A stretch of DNA of 64,000 nucleotides from Haloferax denitrificans ATCC 35960 (lineage in GTDB: Archaea; Halobacteriota; Halobacteria; Halobacteriales; Haloferacaceae), in the NCBI RefSeq assembly GCF_000337795.1, contig NZ_AOLP01000019.1, positions 186,001 to 250,000 on the forward strand, read 5' to 3'. A program made the translations under genes and the position numbers. Shown in pieces: positions 7,347 to 16,267 of this stretch. Numbering within the stretch: the first letter of the stretch is position 1; every line of letters begins with the position of its first letter. Below the pieces are notes generated by a model. It was given only the letters and a program-made list of their open reading frames with translations, made no database searches and was not told the origin of the DNA.

Positions 7347-9248
7347 TTACGCCGTCGTCGACAGCTCTTCGTCGATGTCGGCTTCGGCCATCTTCTCGAC
7401 GAGGCTGTCGATGACCTCCTGGCGCATTCCGCTGACGAACTTGATGGAGCCGACGACGAGGTGGCCGCCGCCGGAGACGCCGCCGCCGACGACCTCCTCG
7501 TTCAGTTCGGCGACCATCCGCGGGATGTCGAGGCGGACGCCGTCAGAGCGGAGGACGGCGAAGTCGGGACCGTAGCCGATGGTGATGACCGGCTCGCCCG
7601 TCTCCTGGACCTTGCGGTCGTGGAGCTTGCCCGTGGTCTTGCCCGGCGCGGGGTAGGTAAAGCGGTGGGCCCACTTGTCGAGGTCGATGCGGTAGAGGTT
7701 GGCCCCGCTGTCGAGGCGCTCGTGTTCGAGGTGCGGCTCGGCGGCTTCGAGCTGGCGCTCGACGTCGCGCTCGGCGCGCGTCGAGAGGAACTCGACGAGT
7801 TCGCGGTGGCGCTCCTCGTCGTCACAGCCGACGTTGAGCACGTCGTTGACGATGGACGCGCCGTCGTTGTAGCGAAGCCAGTGGGCGGCGTAGTCGAGCG
7901 CCTCGCCCACGTCGAGGAGCTGTTCGCGGTCGTAGCCCTCGTCTTCGGCGAGCGCGATGTAGTTGTCCATGACCTCCGCCTTCGAGCGGTCAGACAGCCC
8001 GGCGACGGCGGGGACGTGACGCAGTTCGTCGGTCACGTCGGGGTGAATCATCCGCGCGAGTTCGACGCACATCATGCCGGTCGTGATGCGGTAGTCCTCG
8101 CCGTGGAGGTACGGGTTGACGTGCGCGTCGAGGAGGTGGTTGACCGCCTCGGGGTCGGGGTGGTGGTGGTCGACGACCGCGATGGGCACGTCGTAGTGCG
8201 CGAGGTTCTCGTAGGCGGGCACGTCCTCCTCGGTCGACCCGTTGTCGAGCATGAGCAGGAAGGGAAGCCGCTGGCCGTGGCGGGCGCGCCCTTCGAGCGC
8301 GAAGTTCAGGTCGCGGGTCACGTCCTCCATCTCGTAGAACGGGGCCTTGCTCGGCAGGCGCTTGAACAGGTGTCGCGGCGCGTCGGGGTCGTCGTGGACC
8401 TCCGTGATGAGCCGTTCGAGCGCCAGTTGGACCGGGACGGACGCGCACATGCCGTCGCCGTCGGCGTGGTGGCGGACGCGAATCGGGCGGCCTTCGAGGA
8501 CCGTCCGGCGGAGCAGGCGCGCCACGTCTTCGAGGTCGCCGCGGAGCTTCTCGAACGCCGACCACTCAACGAGCGGTTCGACCGGCTCCGGCTCGGCGCG
8601 CTCGTCGAGCGCGGCGTCGATGCGCTGGCGGGCGTCGGCCGCGGCCTCGTCGTCGAGGACGGTGAGGCCGTCGACTTCGAGCTGACGGGTGCCCTCGTGG
8701 TCTTCGACGGTGCCGGCCATGCGGACCACGTCGTCGAGGTCGACTTCGGGGAACGCGCGGACGCCGGCCTCTTCGAAGGCGGCGGCGGCGACGATACCGG
8801 AGTCGTCGGCGATGCGGAAGACGGTCGGGCCGCCGGTCTGTTTGATCTGCGTGACGACGCCCTCGACGGTGACCGACTCGCCGACCGAGAGACTGGAGAT
8901 AGGCGTGATGGTCGGCTCGTGGTCGACGGTCAGGGTGCGGTAGTCGTCGGGCGTGTCCTCGGCGAACGCGATGTCGCCGTTCTCGCGGACGGATTCGAGG
9001 CGGACGACCAGTCGGTCGCCGACCTCGTAGTCGGCCGAGAGGTTGGACTCGTGGATGAGTCCGGAGACAGAGTCGGAGATGTCCACGAAGATGCCGTACT
9101 CCACGACGCCGTTGACGACGGCGTGGTAGTACGCGTCGGTCTCGACGTCGTCAGCGGTACAGTTCGGTGCGAGATCATAGACGATAGGTCGCGCGTCCGA
9201 ATTCGGACCCGAGTCGTCGCCGGAATCCCCGGCGTGCTCGTCGCTCAT
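7347..9248 (-). CDS. RecJ-like DHH-family phosphoesterase with S1/OB domains
   Basis: A 633-residue soluble protein. Residues about 38-100 form an S1-type RNA-binding domain (VVNGVVEYGIFVDISDSVSG). Residues 112-195 are a second OB-type nucleic-acid-binding region (SVTVEGVVTQIKQTGG). The DHH phosphoesterase core follows: HHADGDG around 260-266 supplies metal ligands, and DHH at 359-361 lies within VVDHHHPDP. The DHHA1 domain ends with GGGVSGGGH near residue 600. This architecture is the haloarchaeal RecJ-like exonuclease group, related to the archaeal GAN/RecJ and Cdc45 lineage. A role in DNA or RNA end processing is likely; polarity and substrate are not visible in the sequence. Confidence 0.86.
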   Translation of the reverse strand: MSDEHAGDSGDDSGPNSDARPIVYDLAPNCTADDVETDAYYHAVVNGVVEYGIFVDISDSVSGLIHESNLSADYEVGDRLVVRLESVRENGDIAFAEDTPDDYRTLTVDHEPTITPISSLSVGESVTVEGVVTQIKQTGGPTVFRIADDSGIVAAAAFEEAGVRAFPEVDLDDVVRMAGTVEDHEGTRQLEVDGLTVLDDEAAADARQRIDAALDERAEPEPVEPLVEWSAFEKLRGDLEDVARLLRRTVLEGRPIRVRHHADGDGMCASVPVQLALERLITEVHDDPDAPRHLFKRLPSKAPFYEMEDVTRDLNFALEGRARHGQRLPFLLMLDNGSTEEDVPAYENLAHYDVPIAVVDHHHPDPEAVNHLLDAHVNPYLHGEDYRITTGMMCVELARMIHPDVTDELRHVPAVAGLSDRSKAEVMDNYIALAEDEGYDREQLLDVGEALDYAAHWLRYNDGASIVNDVLNVGCDDEERHRELVEFLSTRAERDVERQLEAAEPHLEHERLDSGANLYRIDLDKWAHRFTYPAPGKTTGKLHDRKVQETGEPVITIGYGPDFAVLRSDGVRLDIPRMVAELNEEVVGGGVSGGGHLVVGSIKFVSGMRQEVIDSLVEKMAEADIDEELSTTA

Positions 9249-9362
9249 AGTCCCGCTAGGTCAGGGGGTAGTGTTAAGCTTTACAAAAGCATCTCGCGTG
9301 CGCGGCGGGTTCTCACGATTCGATTCGACTCGGTTCGGCCCGAGACTCGCGTTCGCGGGCGG

Positions 9363-10217
9363 TCAGTAGCCGAGTTCGTCCAGCGCGTCTTCGACCGACG
9401 GGACGTAGTCGGCCCCGAAGACGCGGACGTGTTCGAGGAGCGGGAACAGCGCGTAGACGGGCGAGCGGTCCTCGAAGAAGCCGTCGGCGATGGGTCGGCG
9501 CTCGTCGTAGGCGTCGAAGAAGGCGTCGCCCGCGGCGTCGAACCAGTCGATGTAGGCCAGTTCGACCTCGGGGTGGCCGTAGTAACACGCCGGGTCGAGG
9601 AAGGCGACGACGCGGTCGTCGCGGACGCGGAGGTTCGCGCCCCACACGTCGCCGTGGACGAGCCGCGGGGCCGCCGGTTCGACGAGGAGCGCGTCGAGGT
9701 CGGCGGCGACCGACTCGATTCGCTCGGCTGTCGCGGCGGGGAGTCCGGCGTCGAGCGCCGCCTCGGCCCACGGCAGGAGGCGCTGGTCGCGGAAGAACGC
9801 CACCCACGAGTCGGTCCACGGGTTCGGCTGGCGGTACGGTCCCGAGAGCGTGTCGTAGGGGAAACCGAACGCCGGCGCGGTCGTCTCGTGGAGCGCGGCG
9901 AGGTGGGCGGCGAGGTCGCGCTCGGCGGCGGGGGTCAACTCTGACGCGCCCTCGACGTAGTCGAGGACGAGCAGGTCGGCGTCGGCATGGTGGACCGCGG
10001 GGACCGGAAGGCCGGCCGCGGCGAGCGAGTCGAGCATCGCCGCCTCCACGTCGAGCGGCGTGTCGCCCACCTTTGCGACGACGGGGTCGCGCCCGTCGAA
10101 ATCGAGGCGGTAGACGCGGCCAACGTGTCCGCCGTCGAGTTCGGTCGTCGCGGTCGGCGGCGCGTCGGCGTCGAGCGCGTCGGTCACGCGGGCGGCGAGG
10201 TCGGAATCGAGCGTCAC
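9363..10217 (-). CDS. Fructosamine kinase-like phosphotransferase
   Basis: A 284-residue protein with an APH/choline-kinase-type fold. LVHGDVWGANL contains the catalytic HGDxxxxN loop, and VVAFLDPACYYGHPEVELA holds the metal-binding DPA and the GxPxxELA pattern of fructosamine kinases. The N-terminus has GHVGRVYRL and VVAKVGD for nucleotide binding. GTG at 10217 was chosen because it gives the family's normal length; the longer frame upstream covers the JAMM gene antisense. The family phosphorylates protein-bound or free ketoamines (deglycation) or ribulosamines. It is divergent from the JAMM gene. Confidence 0.84.
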   Translation of the reverse strand: MTLDSDLAARVTDALDADAPPTATTELDGGHVGRVYRLDFDGRDPVVAKVGDTPLDVEAAMLDSLAAAGLPVPAVHHADADLLVLDYVEGASELTPAAERDLAAHLAALHETTAPAFGFPYDTLSGPYRQPNPWTDSWVAFFRDQRLLPWAEAALDAGLPAATAERIESVAADLDALLVEPAAPRLVHGDVWGANLRVRDDRVVAFLDPACYYGHPEVELAYIDWFDAAGDAFFDAYDERRPIADGFFEDRSPVYALFPLLEHVRVFGADYVPSVEDALDELGY

Positions 10218-10319
10218 ACCCGAGGTCGGGCGAGCGCAGACCTCAGTATGGCGGTTCCGTTCCGGCGACCGACTCGGCGTTCCGGAACCCTTAGATGGAG
10301 CGCCCGCGGACGGTTCGGT

Positions 10320-10805
10320 ATGCGACTCTTCCGGTCGCGGGAGGTCGTCGGCATCGCCGCCGACGCCCTCGACTTCGCGCTCGAAGCCTCTGCGGAGACG
10401 CATCCGAACGAGTACATGGGACTCCTCCGCGGCGAGGAGGCCCGACGGGTCGGCGTCGACCGCGACGGCTACGTCGTGACGGACGTGCTCATCATCCCGG
10501 GGACCGTCTCGGACCCCTTCAGCGCGACCGTCAGAAACGACCTCGTGCCGAACGACTTCCGCGCCGTCGGGTCGATTCACTCGCACCCCAACGGCGTCCT
10601 CCGCCCGAGCGACGCCGACCTCGACACGTTCGGGAGCGGCCGGGTCCACATCATCATCGGCTCGCCGTACGGCCCCGACGACTGGGAGGCGTTCGACCAG
10701 TCGGGCGAGGTCCGCACCCTCGACGTGCTCGACGTCGACCTCCCCGACCCCGAATCGTTCTTCGACTTCACGCAGGACGACATCGACGCGGAGTTGGACC
10801 GATGA
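10320..10805 (+). CDS. JAMM/MPN+ zinc metalloprotease (desampylase-type)
   Basis: A 161-residue JAB1/MPN/Mov34 domain protein. All metal and catalytic positions of the JAMM motif are present: Glu31 (NEYMGLL), His87 and His89 (IHSHP), Ser97 and Asp100 (RPSDAD). Haloarchaeal JAMM enzymes remove ubiquitin-like SAMP proteins from conjugates (established for H. volcanii HvJAMM1). The neighbourhood with ribL recalls the second paralogue, JAMM2, from memory. A possible TATA (TTAGAT, 10291-10296) lies 24-29 nt upstream. Its TGA overlaps the ribL start (ATGA), so the two are co-translated. Whether it acts on SAMPs is inference. Confidence 0.87.
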   Translation: MRLFRSREVVGIAADALDFALEASAETHPNEYMGLLRGEEARRVGVDRDGYVVTDVLIIPGTVSDPFSATVRNDLVPNDFRAVGSIHSHPNGVLRPSDADLDTFGSGRVHIIIGSPYGPDDWEAFDQSGEVRTLDVLDVDLPDPESFFDFTQDDIDAELDR

Positions 10806-11230
10806 GGCGGGTCATCGCGCAGGGAACCTTCGACATCCTCCACCCGGGTCACGTCCACTACCTCTCGGACGCCGCGTCGCTCGGCGACGAACTCCACGTC
10901 ATCATCGCTCGCGGCGAGAACGTGACGCACAAACCGAAACCGATTCTCGACGACCGCCAGCGCCGCGACATGGTCGCCGCGCTCGACGTGGTCGACGAGG
11001 CGCATCTCGGCCACGCCGAGGACATCTTCGTCCCCATCGAGAACATCGACCCCGACGTCATCGTCCTCGGCTACGACCAACACCACGACGAGGAGGGAAT
11101 CAAAGCCGCGCTCGACGCCCGCGGCATCGACTGCGAGGTCACGCGCGCGACGCCGCGCGAGCAACGCCACGACGACGAACTGCTCTCGACGGGCCGCATC
11201 ATCGACCGCATCGTCGAGCGGCGCTGTTGA
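10802..11230 (+). CDS. ribL: Archaeal FAD synthase RibL (FMN adenylyltransferase)
   Basis: A 142-residue nucleotidyltransferase of the cytidylyltransferase-like fold. [14 protein letters not shown] carries the HxGH signature (His14, His17) that binds nucleotide phosphates. The C-terminal [10 protein letters not shown] stands where the family has its ISSTxII/RTSxII loop. Length and the middle motif [13 protein letters not shown] match archaeal RibL, which adenylates FMN to FAD. Other small members of this fold use glycerol 3-phosphate. The gene overlaps the JAMM stop by 4 nt and is probably expressed from the JAMM promoter. Confidence 0.85.
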   Translation: MRRVIAQGTFDILHPGHVHYLSDAASLGDELHVIIARGENVTHKPKPILDDRQRRDMVAALDVVDEAHLGHAEDIFVPIENIDPDVIVLGYDQHHDEEGIKAALDARGIDCEVTRATPREQRHDDELLSTGRIIDRIVERRC

Positions 11231-11346
11231 GTGCTCGCCGCGGAAGACGACCCGAACTGCGAACTGCCGACTGATTTTCCGGCGACCGACCGCGACGACC
11301 GCGAGCGTCGTCACTCGGCGGCGAGGGTCGAAAGAGAAGGGATGCG

Positions 11347-12108
11347 TTACTGCGTGGAGTTCGTCGCGGTGGCGTTCGAGGACGAAGACGACGATTCGCT
11401 GTTGGCCGACTGTTGCTCGTCGAGCCAGTTCTGGTACTCGTCCTGCGAGACGACTTCGACGGTGAAGTACATCTGGGAGTGCGCGACGCCGCAGTACTCG
11501 GTACAGTAGCCCTGGTAGGTGCCTTCCTCGTAGGCGACGGTCTTGATGGTGTTCGTCGAACCCGGCATCGCGTCCTGCTTGAGCGCGAGTTCGGGGACGT
11601 GGAATCCATGTATCACGTCCGCTGAGGTGATTTGGAAGTAGACGGGGCGGTCCGCGGGGATGACGATCTCGTTGCCCGACGAGAAGTTACCCTCCTCGGG
11701 GTAGTACATGTTCCAGCCCCACTGGTAGGCCTCGGCCGTGACGACGACCGGGTCGTCGTCCATGGCGATATCGTTGCCCTGGTGCGTGACGTTCTCGTTG
11801 GCCAGCACGCCGTAGGAGGCGACGCCGACGAAAAGCAGGATAATCGCTGTCGCGATGGTCCACGTGATTTCGAGCCGGCGATTCTCCTTGGTCGGCAGTG
11901 CGCGCTCGCTGTTGCGGAACTTGATGACGGTGTAGAGGAGGATGACCTCCACCAGCACGGTGATCGGGATGGCGACGTACAGTAGCTCCCCGTTCAGCTG
12001 GTTGATGAGTTCCGACGTGGCAGACGCCTGCGCGGCGGCGGGGGTGGCAACGAGTGCCATCACGGCCGTCGCGAGCAGGGACGCGAGCGCGAAACGCGTC
12101 TTTCTCAT
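11347..12108 (-). CDS. coxB: Cytochrome c oxidase-type terminal oxidase subunit II
   Basis: A 253-residue membrane protein with a signal-like N-terminus, two membrane helices (about 41-63 and 82-103) and an extracellular cupredoxin domain. The CuA ligands are complete: His167, Cys202, Glu204, Cys206, His210 and Met213. QWGWNM near residue 129 is the aromatic patch for electron entry. The C-terminus is a Ser/Asn/Thr-rich tail. A TTTATG box (12134-12139 on this strand) lies 26-31 nt before the start. It is divergent from the heme maturation gene; the other oxidase subunits are not in the window. Confidence 0.93.
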   Translation of the reverse strand: MRKTRFALASLLATAVMALVATPAAAQASATSELINQLNGELLYVAIPITVLVEVILLYTVIKFRNSERALPTKENRRLEITWTIATAIILLFVGVASYGVLANENVTHQGNDIAMDDDPVVVTAEAYQWGWNMYYPEEGNFSSGNEIVIPADRPVYFQITSADVIHGFHVPELALKQDAMPGSTNTIKTVAYEEGTYQGYCTEYCGVAHSQMYFTVEVVSQDEYQNWLDEQQSANSESSSSSSNATATNSTQ

Positions 12109-12133
12109 GCTGAGCGAGAGTTAGGAACAACCG

Positions 12134-12139
12134 CATAAA
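12134..12139 (-). promoter_or_regulatory. TATA box for coxB
   Basis: TTTATG on the minus strand, 26-31 nt before the coxB ATG at 12108. The spacer is shared with the divergent ctaB fusion gene. Confidence 0.5.
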
Positions 12140-12230
12140 TGCGTACCGACTCTCGGCCCGCCGTTTATCAACCCCACCCCGCCATATCGCGGGAAGCGAC
12201 GCCCGAACGCGAGGCGGAAAAGCGCGGGTC

Positions 12231-12238
12231 CTAAATAC
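12231..12238 (+). promoter_or_regulatory. TATA box for the ctaB fusion gene
   Basis: CTAAATAC lies 24-31 nt before the GTG at 12262, supporting that start over the in-frame GTG at 12271. Confidence 0.5.
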
Positions 12239-12261
12239 GGGACGGTCCAACACGTCCGTAG

Positions 12262-13677
12262 GTGAATTTCGTGGCCACGAATCGCGGTTCGAACACGTTC
12301 CACGGCCTGCTCGCGGCGACCGCGATGGGCGTCTATCTCCTGCTCATCGTCGGCGCGACGACCGCGCTCACGGACGCGACCGCCGCGTGTAGCGCGTGGC
12401 CCGCGTGCGGCGACGGCTTTTCGCTCCCCGCGACGCTCGACGGCTGGGTCGCCCTCGGCCACCGCGTCGCGGCCGTCCTCGTCGGCCTCCTCACGGTCGC
12501 AACGCTCGTCTCGGCGTGGCGGACCGACACGTCTCGCCGCGTGAGAGCGACCGTCACCGCGTCGGCGCTTCTGTTCCCCGCACAGGCCGGTCTCGGCGCT
12601 GTCGTCGCGACCGTCGGCGTCGGCCCCGCGCTCTCGACGCTCCACTTGGTCCTCGGGATGGTCATCTTCGGCGGGTTCGTCGCCGCCCTCGCGTGGACCC
12701 TCGAAGCGGCCACCGGCGACCCCGACGACGCGCCGGTCGGCACCCCGTCGATGAGCCCCCCGGCCGACGGCGGCGAGCGACCGCCCGTCCCGACCGAGCC
12801 GGTCGCCCGCGCGAAGGCGACGGCCAACGCGTACTTCCGGCTGATGAAGCCGCGGCTGATGTGGCTCCTCTGTCTCGTCGCGTCGGCGGCGATGGCGCTC
12901 GCCGGCACCGTCTCGCCCGGCCTCACGCCCGAGGTCATCGCGGCGACCCTCGGCGGCGGCGTCCTCTCTATCGGCGCGTCCGGCACGTTCAACCACGTCC
13001 TCGAACGCGACGTTGACCGCCGGATGCAACGGACCAGCGACCGACCGCTCGCGGTCGACCTCGTCCCCGTCCGCAACGCGGTCGCGTTCGGCCTGCTCCT
13101 GACGGTTGCGTCGGTGGCGCTTTTCGCGTCGGTCAACTGGCTCGCGGCCGTCCTCGGCGTCGTCGCCATCGCCTTCTACAGCGTCGTCTACACGCTCATC
13201 CTGAAGCCCAACACGGTCCAGAACACCGTCATCGGCGGCGCGGCCGGCGCGCTCCCGGCGCTCATCGGCTGGGTCGCCGTCACCGGCGACGTCGGCCTCG
13301 GCGGTATCGTCCTCGCCGTGGTCATCTTCATGTGGACGCCCGCGCACTTCTACAACCTCGCGCTGGCCTACAAGGACGACTACGCCCGCGGCGGCTTCCC
13401 GATGATGCCCGTCGTCCGCGGCGAGACCGAGACGCGAAAGCACATCCTCTGGTGGCTCGGCGCGACGCTCGTCTCGGCGGCCGGCCTCGCCGTCATGGAC
13501 GCCCTCGGGGTCGTCTACCTCGTGACGAGCATCCTCTTCGGCGGCGCGTTCCTCTACTTCGTCGTGCGCCTGCACTACGAGCGCGACGACACCGCCGCCT
13601 TCCGGGCGTTCCACGCCTCGAACGCCTACCTCGGGATGTTGCTCCTCGCCATCGTCGTCGACACGCTGGCCATCTGA
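12262..13677 (+). CDS. ctaB: Heme o synthase fused to a half-size CtaA-like domain
   Basis: A 471-residue polytopic membrane protein with two parts. Residues 1-150 form four helices resembling half of heme A synthase (CtaA/Cox15): Cys43 and Cys49 in CSAWPACGDGF match the paired cysteines of the first outer loop, and His67 (LGHR) and His128 (TLHL) are candidate heme ligands. After a Pro-rich linker (about 155-185), residues 190-471 are a UbiA-fold CtaB: RLMKPRLMWL, then NHVLERDVDRRMQRTSDRPL (Asn244 to Asp252 bind Mg-diphosphate), and YKDDYARGGFPMMP. CtaB farnesylates heme b to heme o; the first half may oxidise heme o to heme a. It is divergent from coxB. Confidence 0.88.
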   Translation: MNFVATNRGSNTFHGLLAATAMGVYLLLIVGATTALTDATAACSAWPACGDGFSLPATLDGWVALGHRVAAVLVGLLTVATLVSAWRTDTSRRVRATVTASALLFPAQAGLGAVVATVGVGPALSTLHLVLGMVIFGGFVAALAWTLEAATGDPDDAPVGTPSMSPPADGGERPPVPTEPVARAKATANAYFRLMKPRLMWLLCLVASAAMALAGTVSPGLTPEVIAATLGGGVLSIGASGTFNHVLERDVDRRMQRTSDRPLAVDLVPVRNAVAFGLLLTVASVALFASVNWLAAVLGVVAIAFYSVVYTLILKPNTVQNTVIGGAAGALPALIGWVAVTGDVGLGGIVLAVVIFMWTPAHFYNLALAYKDDYARGGFPMMPVVRGETETRKHILWWLGATLVSAAGLAVMDALGVVYLVTSILFGGAFLYFVVRLHYERDDTAAFRAFHASNAYLGMLLLAIVVDTLAI

Positions 13678-13704
13678 GAACCGACTACGTCACCACCCAA
13701 ACAC

Positions 13705-14361
13705 ATGGCAACCGCATCCGCACTTCCCCGCCCCTCGCGGGCCAGTCTGCTCCGCGCCGCCGTCGCCGTGAACACGACGCTGATTCTGGCGTTCGTCTAC
13801 CTGCTTTTCACCGAGGCGAGCGTCGGCGCGCCGCGCTACGCCGTCTACGGCGTCGCGTGGGTCATCGTCGGCCTCTGGGTCATGTTCGACACCGACGTCG
13901 CCCCCGCCTCGCCCGCGACGAAGCGCAAGGCGGCCGCCGTCGCCGTCGGCTACTTCGCGCTCCTCGCGGTCGCCGGCGGCCTCGTCACCTCGCCCGTGCC
14001 CGGCGGGACGAGCGGCGTCCGCGTCGCCTTCCTCCCGCCGGGATGGGGGCCGGCGCTCGTCTACGGCGGCGACCTGTTCAACCTCGTCCTCATGCCGGCG
14101 CGCGTGGTCGGCTACGCGGCGCTCACGTTCCTCGTCTACGACACGGTCGTCGAGGCGGCGGGCGCGGCCGTCTCCGGCGTCGTCGGCCTCTTTTCCTGTG
14201 TCTCGTGTTCGTGGCCCGTCCTCGCGTCGGTCGCCACGAGCGTCTTCGGCGGCGGAACCGCGGTCGCGGCGACCGTGACGACGCTCTCGTACGACCTCTC
14301 GACGCTGGTCTTCCTCGTCACCGTGGTCCTCCTCCGGTGGCGGCCCGGCTTCGGGAAGTAG
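13705..14361 (+). CDS. Hypothetical membrane protein next to ctaB
   Basis: A 218-residue protein with about six membrane helices, starting 27 nt after ctaB on the same strand. LFSCVSCSWP (about 172-181) places two cysteines in a membrane loop, which could bind metal or heme or form a disulfide. WGPALVYGGDLFNL sits in a middle loop. The linkage to ctaB/coxB suggests a job in oxidase assembly, but that is inference from position; no known assembly-factor motif was recognised. Confidence 0.75.
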   Translation: MATASALPRPSRASLLRAAVAVNTTLILAFVYLLFTEASVGAPRYAVYGVAWVIVGLWVMFDTDVAPASPATKRKAAAVAVGYFALLAVAGGLVTSPVPGGTSGVRVAFLPPGWGPALVYGGDLFNLVLMPARVVGYAALTFLVYDTVVEAAGAAVSGVVGLFSCVSCSWPVLASVATSVFGGGTAVAATVTTLSYDLSTLVFLVTVVLLRWRPGFGK

Positions 14362-14433
14362 GTGGGTTCGCTCTCGCGGACGCGCTCGCCGCCCGCCCTC
14401 TCGTTTTTACCCGCGCGCCGTGAACGTCCGGCC

Positions 14434-14667
14434 ATGACCGAGGTCGAAATCGAATACTGCGTCCCCTGCGGCTTCCTCGACCGCGCCGAACAGCTCCAGC
14501 ACGCGCTCCTCGAACAGTTCGGCGAGCGACTCGACCGCGTGGCGCTCGTCACTGGCGACCACGGCGTCCTCACCGTCACCGTCGACGGCGAGCGCGTCTG
14601 GGACAAGTCGGAAGACGAGTTCGACCCGGACCTCGTGCTCCGGCGGGTCCGCCCGCACGTCGGCTGA
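14434..14667 (+). CDS. SelT/SelW/SelH (Rdx) family thioredoxin-fold protein
   Basis: A 77-residue protein starting at ATG 14434 (MTEVEIEYCVPCGF). The CVPC redox pair at the end of the first strand replaces the CxxU of animal selenoproteins W/T. The rest fits the small beta-alpha-beta-beta-beta-alpha fold (RAEQLQHALLEQFGERL; VLTVTVDGERVWD), with an IE-to-K/R pattern typical of the family. Rdx proteins are thiol oxidoreductases of uncertain partner. The gene lies between two membrane protein genes with short gaps and may be co-transcribed. Confidence 0.82.
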   Translation: MTEVEIEYCVPCGFLDRAEQLQHALLEQFGERLDRVALVTGDHGVLTVTVDGERVWDKSEDEFDPDLVLRRVRPHVG

Positions 14668-14678
14668 CCGGGCGACCC

Positions 14679-15083
14679 GTGAAATCACTCGAACACGCCG
14701 CCGTCGGCGCGGTCGCCGGGGCGGCCGCCGCGCTCGCCGTGGACCCGCCGGGGAGCCTGCCGCTTCTCGTCGCCGGCGCGGTGTTCGCGAGCGTCTTCAT
14801 CGACCTCGACCACTTCGTCATCGCCCGCGTCCAGCGCGGCGACTGGGCGAACCTGCGGCTCGCGGTGACGAACCCGCGGGTCGGCCTCCTCGACCAAGAG
14901 CGGGTGTTCGAGGAGTTCGACACCGAGTTCGACCGCAAGCGCCTCCTGAGCCACCACCTCGTCGGCGGCGTCGCGGTCGGCGCGCTCGCGCTCTCGGGAC
15001 TCGGGTCGCTCGCGGCGTTCCTCGCGGTCGTGCTCTACGTCCACGTCGTCTGCGACTTCCTGCGAGACCTCGGCATCGCGTGA
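14679..15083 (+). CDS. Small membrane protein with a DLDH motif
   Basis: A 134-residue protein starting at GTG 14679, 11 nt after the preceding stop. It has two N-terminal helices (about 8-24, 27-42) and one or two at the C-terminus. FIDLDHFV (about 44-51) and a later LLSHHLVGG recall the metal-binding motifs of the YdjM/LexA-inducible membrane hydrolase-like group, but the similarity is weak. The function is unknown. Confidence 0.65.
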   Translation: MKSLEHAAVGAVAGAAAALAVDPPGSLPLLVAGAVFASVFIDLDHFVIARVQRGDWANLRLAVTNPRVGLLDQERVFEEFDTEFDRKRLLSHHLVGGVAVGALALSGLGSLAAFLAVVLYVHVVCDFLRDLGIA

Positions 15084-15101
15084 AAAAAGCCGGAGTCTGA
15101 A

Positions 15102-15144
15102 TCGTCCGGGTCGTCCGGGCCGTCCGGGCCGTCCGGGTCGTCCG
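15102..15144. repeat. 9-bp tandem repeat in a convergent intergenic gap
   Basis: Four full units and a partial fifth of (T/C)CGTCCGGG run from 15102 to about 15144. They lie in the 109-nt gap between the convergent genes ending at 15083 and 15193. It is noncoding by position. A run of A residues (15083-15089) beside it could act as a T-tract terminator for the minus-strand gene. Confidence 0.8.
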
Positions 15145-15192
15145 TCGCGCCCGTCGCGCCTGTCGCCGGGTACCCGCGTCGCCCGCGGTCGC

Positions 15193-16215
15193 TCAGTGGC
15201 CCCAGCGTCGGCCGTCTTCGTCGTAGCGGGCGTTCGTGATGCGTTCCCACTGGTCGGTCGAGATGTCCACGTCGGCCGCGCCGACGTTCTCGTCGAGCTG
15301 GTCGGTCGTCCGCGCGCCGACGATTGGGACGACCGTCGCCTCGGGGTAGTCCATCAGCCAGCGGAGCGCGACCTGCGCGGGGCTGGCGTCGACCTCGTCG
15401 GCGACGGCGCGAATCTCGTCGAGCACCTTCCAGCCGCGCTCGGAGACGTAGAACCGGTCGAAGCGCTCGTCGAACGAGCCGCGCGCGCCGTCGGGCGCGA
15501 CGTACTCGGTCGGGTCGTCGGGGTCGGCGCGCTCGTACTTGCCCGTGAGGAAGCCGCCCGCGAGCGGCGAGTACGGACAGACCGCGATGTCCTGGTCGCC
15601 GCAGACGTCGAGGTAGTCTTTCACGTCCTCGTAGTAGCCGGCGTGGAACAGCGGCTGGGTCACGTCGAAGCGGGCGTAGTCGTTGACGTCGGACTTCCAC
15701 AGCGCCTTCGTGAGTTGCCACGACGCCATCGTGGACGCGCCGAGGTAGTTGACCTTCCCCTCCTCGACGAGGCCGTTGAGCGTCTGGAGCGTCTCCTCGA
15801 TGGGCGTCTCCTCGTCCCAGCGGTGGATGTAGTAGAGGTCGAGATAGTCGGTGTCGAGGCGGTCGAGCGTCCCCTCGATCTGGTTGCGGATGTGCGTCCG
15901 CGAGAGGCCGCGCCCGTTGGGGTTGTCCTCGTCGAACGGGAAGTACACCTTCGAGGCGAGCACGTAGTCCTCGCGGTCGCGCTCGGCCAGCCAGTTACCG
16001 ATGTACTCCTCGGACGTGCCGTTCGGGTTGCCGTAGACGTTGGCGGTGTCGATGAAGTTCCCACCGCGCTCCTCGAACGCGTCGAGGAGTTCGTGCGCTT
16101 CCTCCTCGTCGGTCTCCAGGACGCCGCTGCTCTTTCGACCGAATCGCCACGTGCCGAAGCACAGTTCCGAGACGCGGGTGCCGGTCGACCCGAGTCGTCG
16201 ATAGTCGAGGCTCAT
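15193..16215 (-). CDS. Aldo/keto reductase
   Basis: A 340-residue (alpha/beta)8-barrel oxidoreductase starting at ATG 16215 (MSLDYRRLGSTGTRVSELC). The family's catalytic residues are visible: Asp in FIDTANVYGN with its Tyr four residues on, Lys in YVLASKVYFP, and His in YIHRWDEETPIEE. The C-terminal VVPIVGARTTDQL region binds the NADPH phosphate. It resembles the YghZ/potassium-channel beta-subunit-like AKR groups that reduce aldehydes and ketones. It lies 52 nt downstream of a small membrane protein gene on the same strand. Confidence 0.9.
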   Translation of the reverse strand: MSLDYRRLGSTGTRVSELCFGTWRFGRKSSGVLETDEEEAHELLDAFEERGGNFIDTANVYGNPNGTSEEYIGNWLAERDREDYVLASKVYFPFDEDNPNGRGLSRTHIRNQIEGTLDRLDTDYLDLYYIHRWDEETPIEETLQTLNGLVEEGKVNYLGASTMASWQLTKALWKSDVNDYARFDVTQPLFHAGYYEDVKDYLDVCGDQDIAVCPYSPLAGGFLTGKYERADPDDPTEYVAPDGARGSFDERFDRFYVSERGWKVLDEIRAVADEVDASPAQVALRWLMDYPEATVVPIVGARTTDQLDENVGAADVDISTDQWERITNARYDEDGRRWGH

Positions 16216-16267
16216 GGTCGATGCCACGTCGGCCGGCGACTAAAGCGTGTGAGTAGCGGCGAGGTGT

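Noticed and set aside
7326..9944. An 872-codon plus-strand open frame
   Set aside because: It is antisense to the RecJ-like gene, which has clear DHH motifs; its sequence is low complexity and typical of a GC shadow.
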